The notes under the pieces are model-generated. The model saw only the letters and a list, made by a program, of their open reading frames with translations. It was not told where the DNA came from and searched no databases. Source: Enoplosus armatus (taxonomy: Eukaryota; Chordata; Actinopteri; Centrarchiformes; Enoplosidae). From it: a DNA stretch of 64,000 bases. Positions 63,823 through 64,000 of this stretch are shown here, in pieces. How positions within the stretch are numbered: the stretch's first letter is position 1; the number at the start of each line of letters is the position of its first letter. The stretch spans positions 135,001 through 199,000 of the forward strand of contig NW_027261182.1 of NCBI RefSeq assembly GCF_043641665.1, written 5' to 3'. A program made the translations under genes and the position numbers.

Positions 63823-64000
63823 GTACATCATGTACGTTAAAGTACATCATGTACGTTACAGTACATCATGTACATCATGTACGCTAAAGTACATCATGTA
63901 CGTTACAGTACATCATGTACGTTACAGTACACCATGTACGTTACAGTACACCATGTATGTTACAGTACATCATGTACGCTAAAGTACATCATGTACGTTA
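63823..64000 (+). repeat. 19-bp palindromic minisatellite, runs off window
   Basis: gtacatcatgtac followed by gttaca or gctaaa repeats with period 19: starts at 63823, 63842, 63861, 63889, 63908, 63927, 63946, 63965 and 63984. One unit carries a 9-bp internal duplication (tacatcatg). Each core is a one-mismatch palindrome. At least nine units are present. Confidence 0.95.

Larger units (their letters stand above)
47129..64000 (-). other. dock3 intron 1 (3' part, at least 16.9 kb)
   Basis: This is the sequence upstream of the exon 2 acceptor. I searched the minus strand for the short first coding exon (MWTPTEEEKYGV-like, ending in phase 1 before GT) by eye and did not find it, so the start codon and promoter probably lie beyond 64000. 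The stretch contains microsatellites, a MITE-like element at 54108-54430, a palindromic minisatellite at the right edge and a possible conserved element near 59.3-59.5 kb. I see no credible protein-coding gene on either strand. Confidence 0.85.

Noticed and set aside
47129..64000. Search for the first dock3 coding exon
   Set aside because: Near matches to the expected end (such as 47505 and 62930) lack a GT donor in the right phase or the right peptide, so none is reported.
63823..64000. CRISPR-like regular repeats
   Set aside because: The repeats are contiguous tandem units without unique spacers in animal DNA; the same holds for the 37-bp array.

Overview
This is a stretch of animal nuclear DNA, most likely from a teleost fish. 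It has long introns, very dense (CA)n/(TG)n microsatellites and dispersed repeats of the kind common in fish genomes, with no operons or bacterial-type genes. One protein-coding gene is supported. It lies on the minus strand and is the 5' part of dock3 (dedicator of cytokinesis 3, also called MOCA), a Rac guanine-nucleotide exchange factor. Six consecutive coding exons can be read with exact GT-AG splice sites and matching codon phases: 47128-47045, 41836-41796, 24978-24923, 21551-21455, 4072-3924 and 2307-2223. Joined in that order they give about 171 codons, with no frameshift or stop, that match vertebrate DOCK3 from just after its short first coding exon. They encode the SH3 domain (first three exons here) and the helical region that follows it. 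The start codon exon (beyond 64000) and the DHR-1, DHR-2 and proline-rich tail exons (beyond position 1) are not in the window.

Layout, following transcription from right to left. Intron 1 (64000-47129, incomplete) holds a palindromic 19-bp minisatellite at the right edge, a possible conserved element near 59.3-59.5 kb, several microsatellites and an intact MITE-like element at 54.1-54.4 kb. Intron 2 (47044-41837) holds a LINE reverse-transcriptase fragment near 44.2 kb and possible conserved regulatory DNA. Intron 3 (41795-24979) holds a second copy of the MITE-like element whose terminal repeat has expanded into eleven exact 37-bp units, and a nearly pure 1.39-kb pyrimidine tract. Intron 4 (24922-21552) has a POU/homeodomain-like site cluster. 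Intron 5 (21454-4073) is mostly featureless apart from microsatellites and a LINE/SINE 3' tail. Intron 6 is short, and intron 7 contains hairpins at its donor site and a 0.76-kb G-rich minisatellite.

Most long open reading frames in the window come from simple repeats and are not genes. The observations most worth checking are the two mutually exclusive hairpins over the exon 7 donor site, the satellite born from a MITE terminus, the long polypurine/polypyrimidine tract, and five inverted pairs of (CA)n and (TG)n arrays that could fold into long intronic double-stranded RNA. I found no convincing sign of a wholly new biological system.
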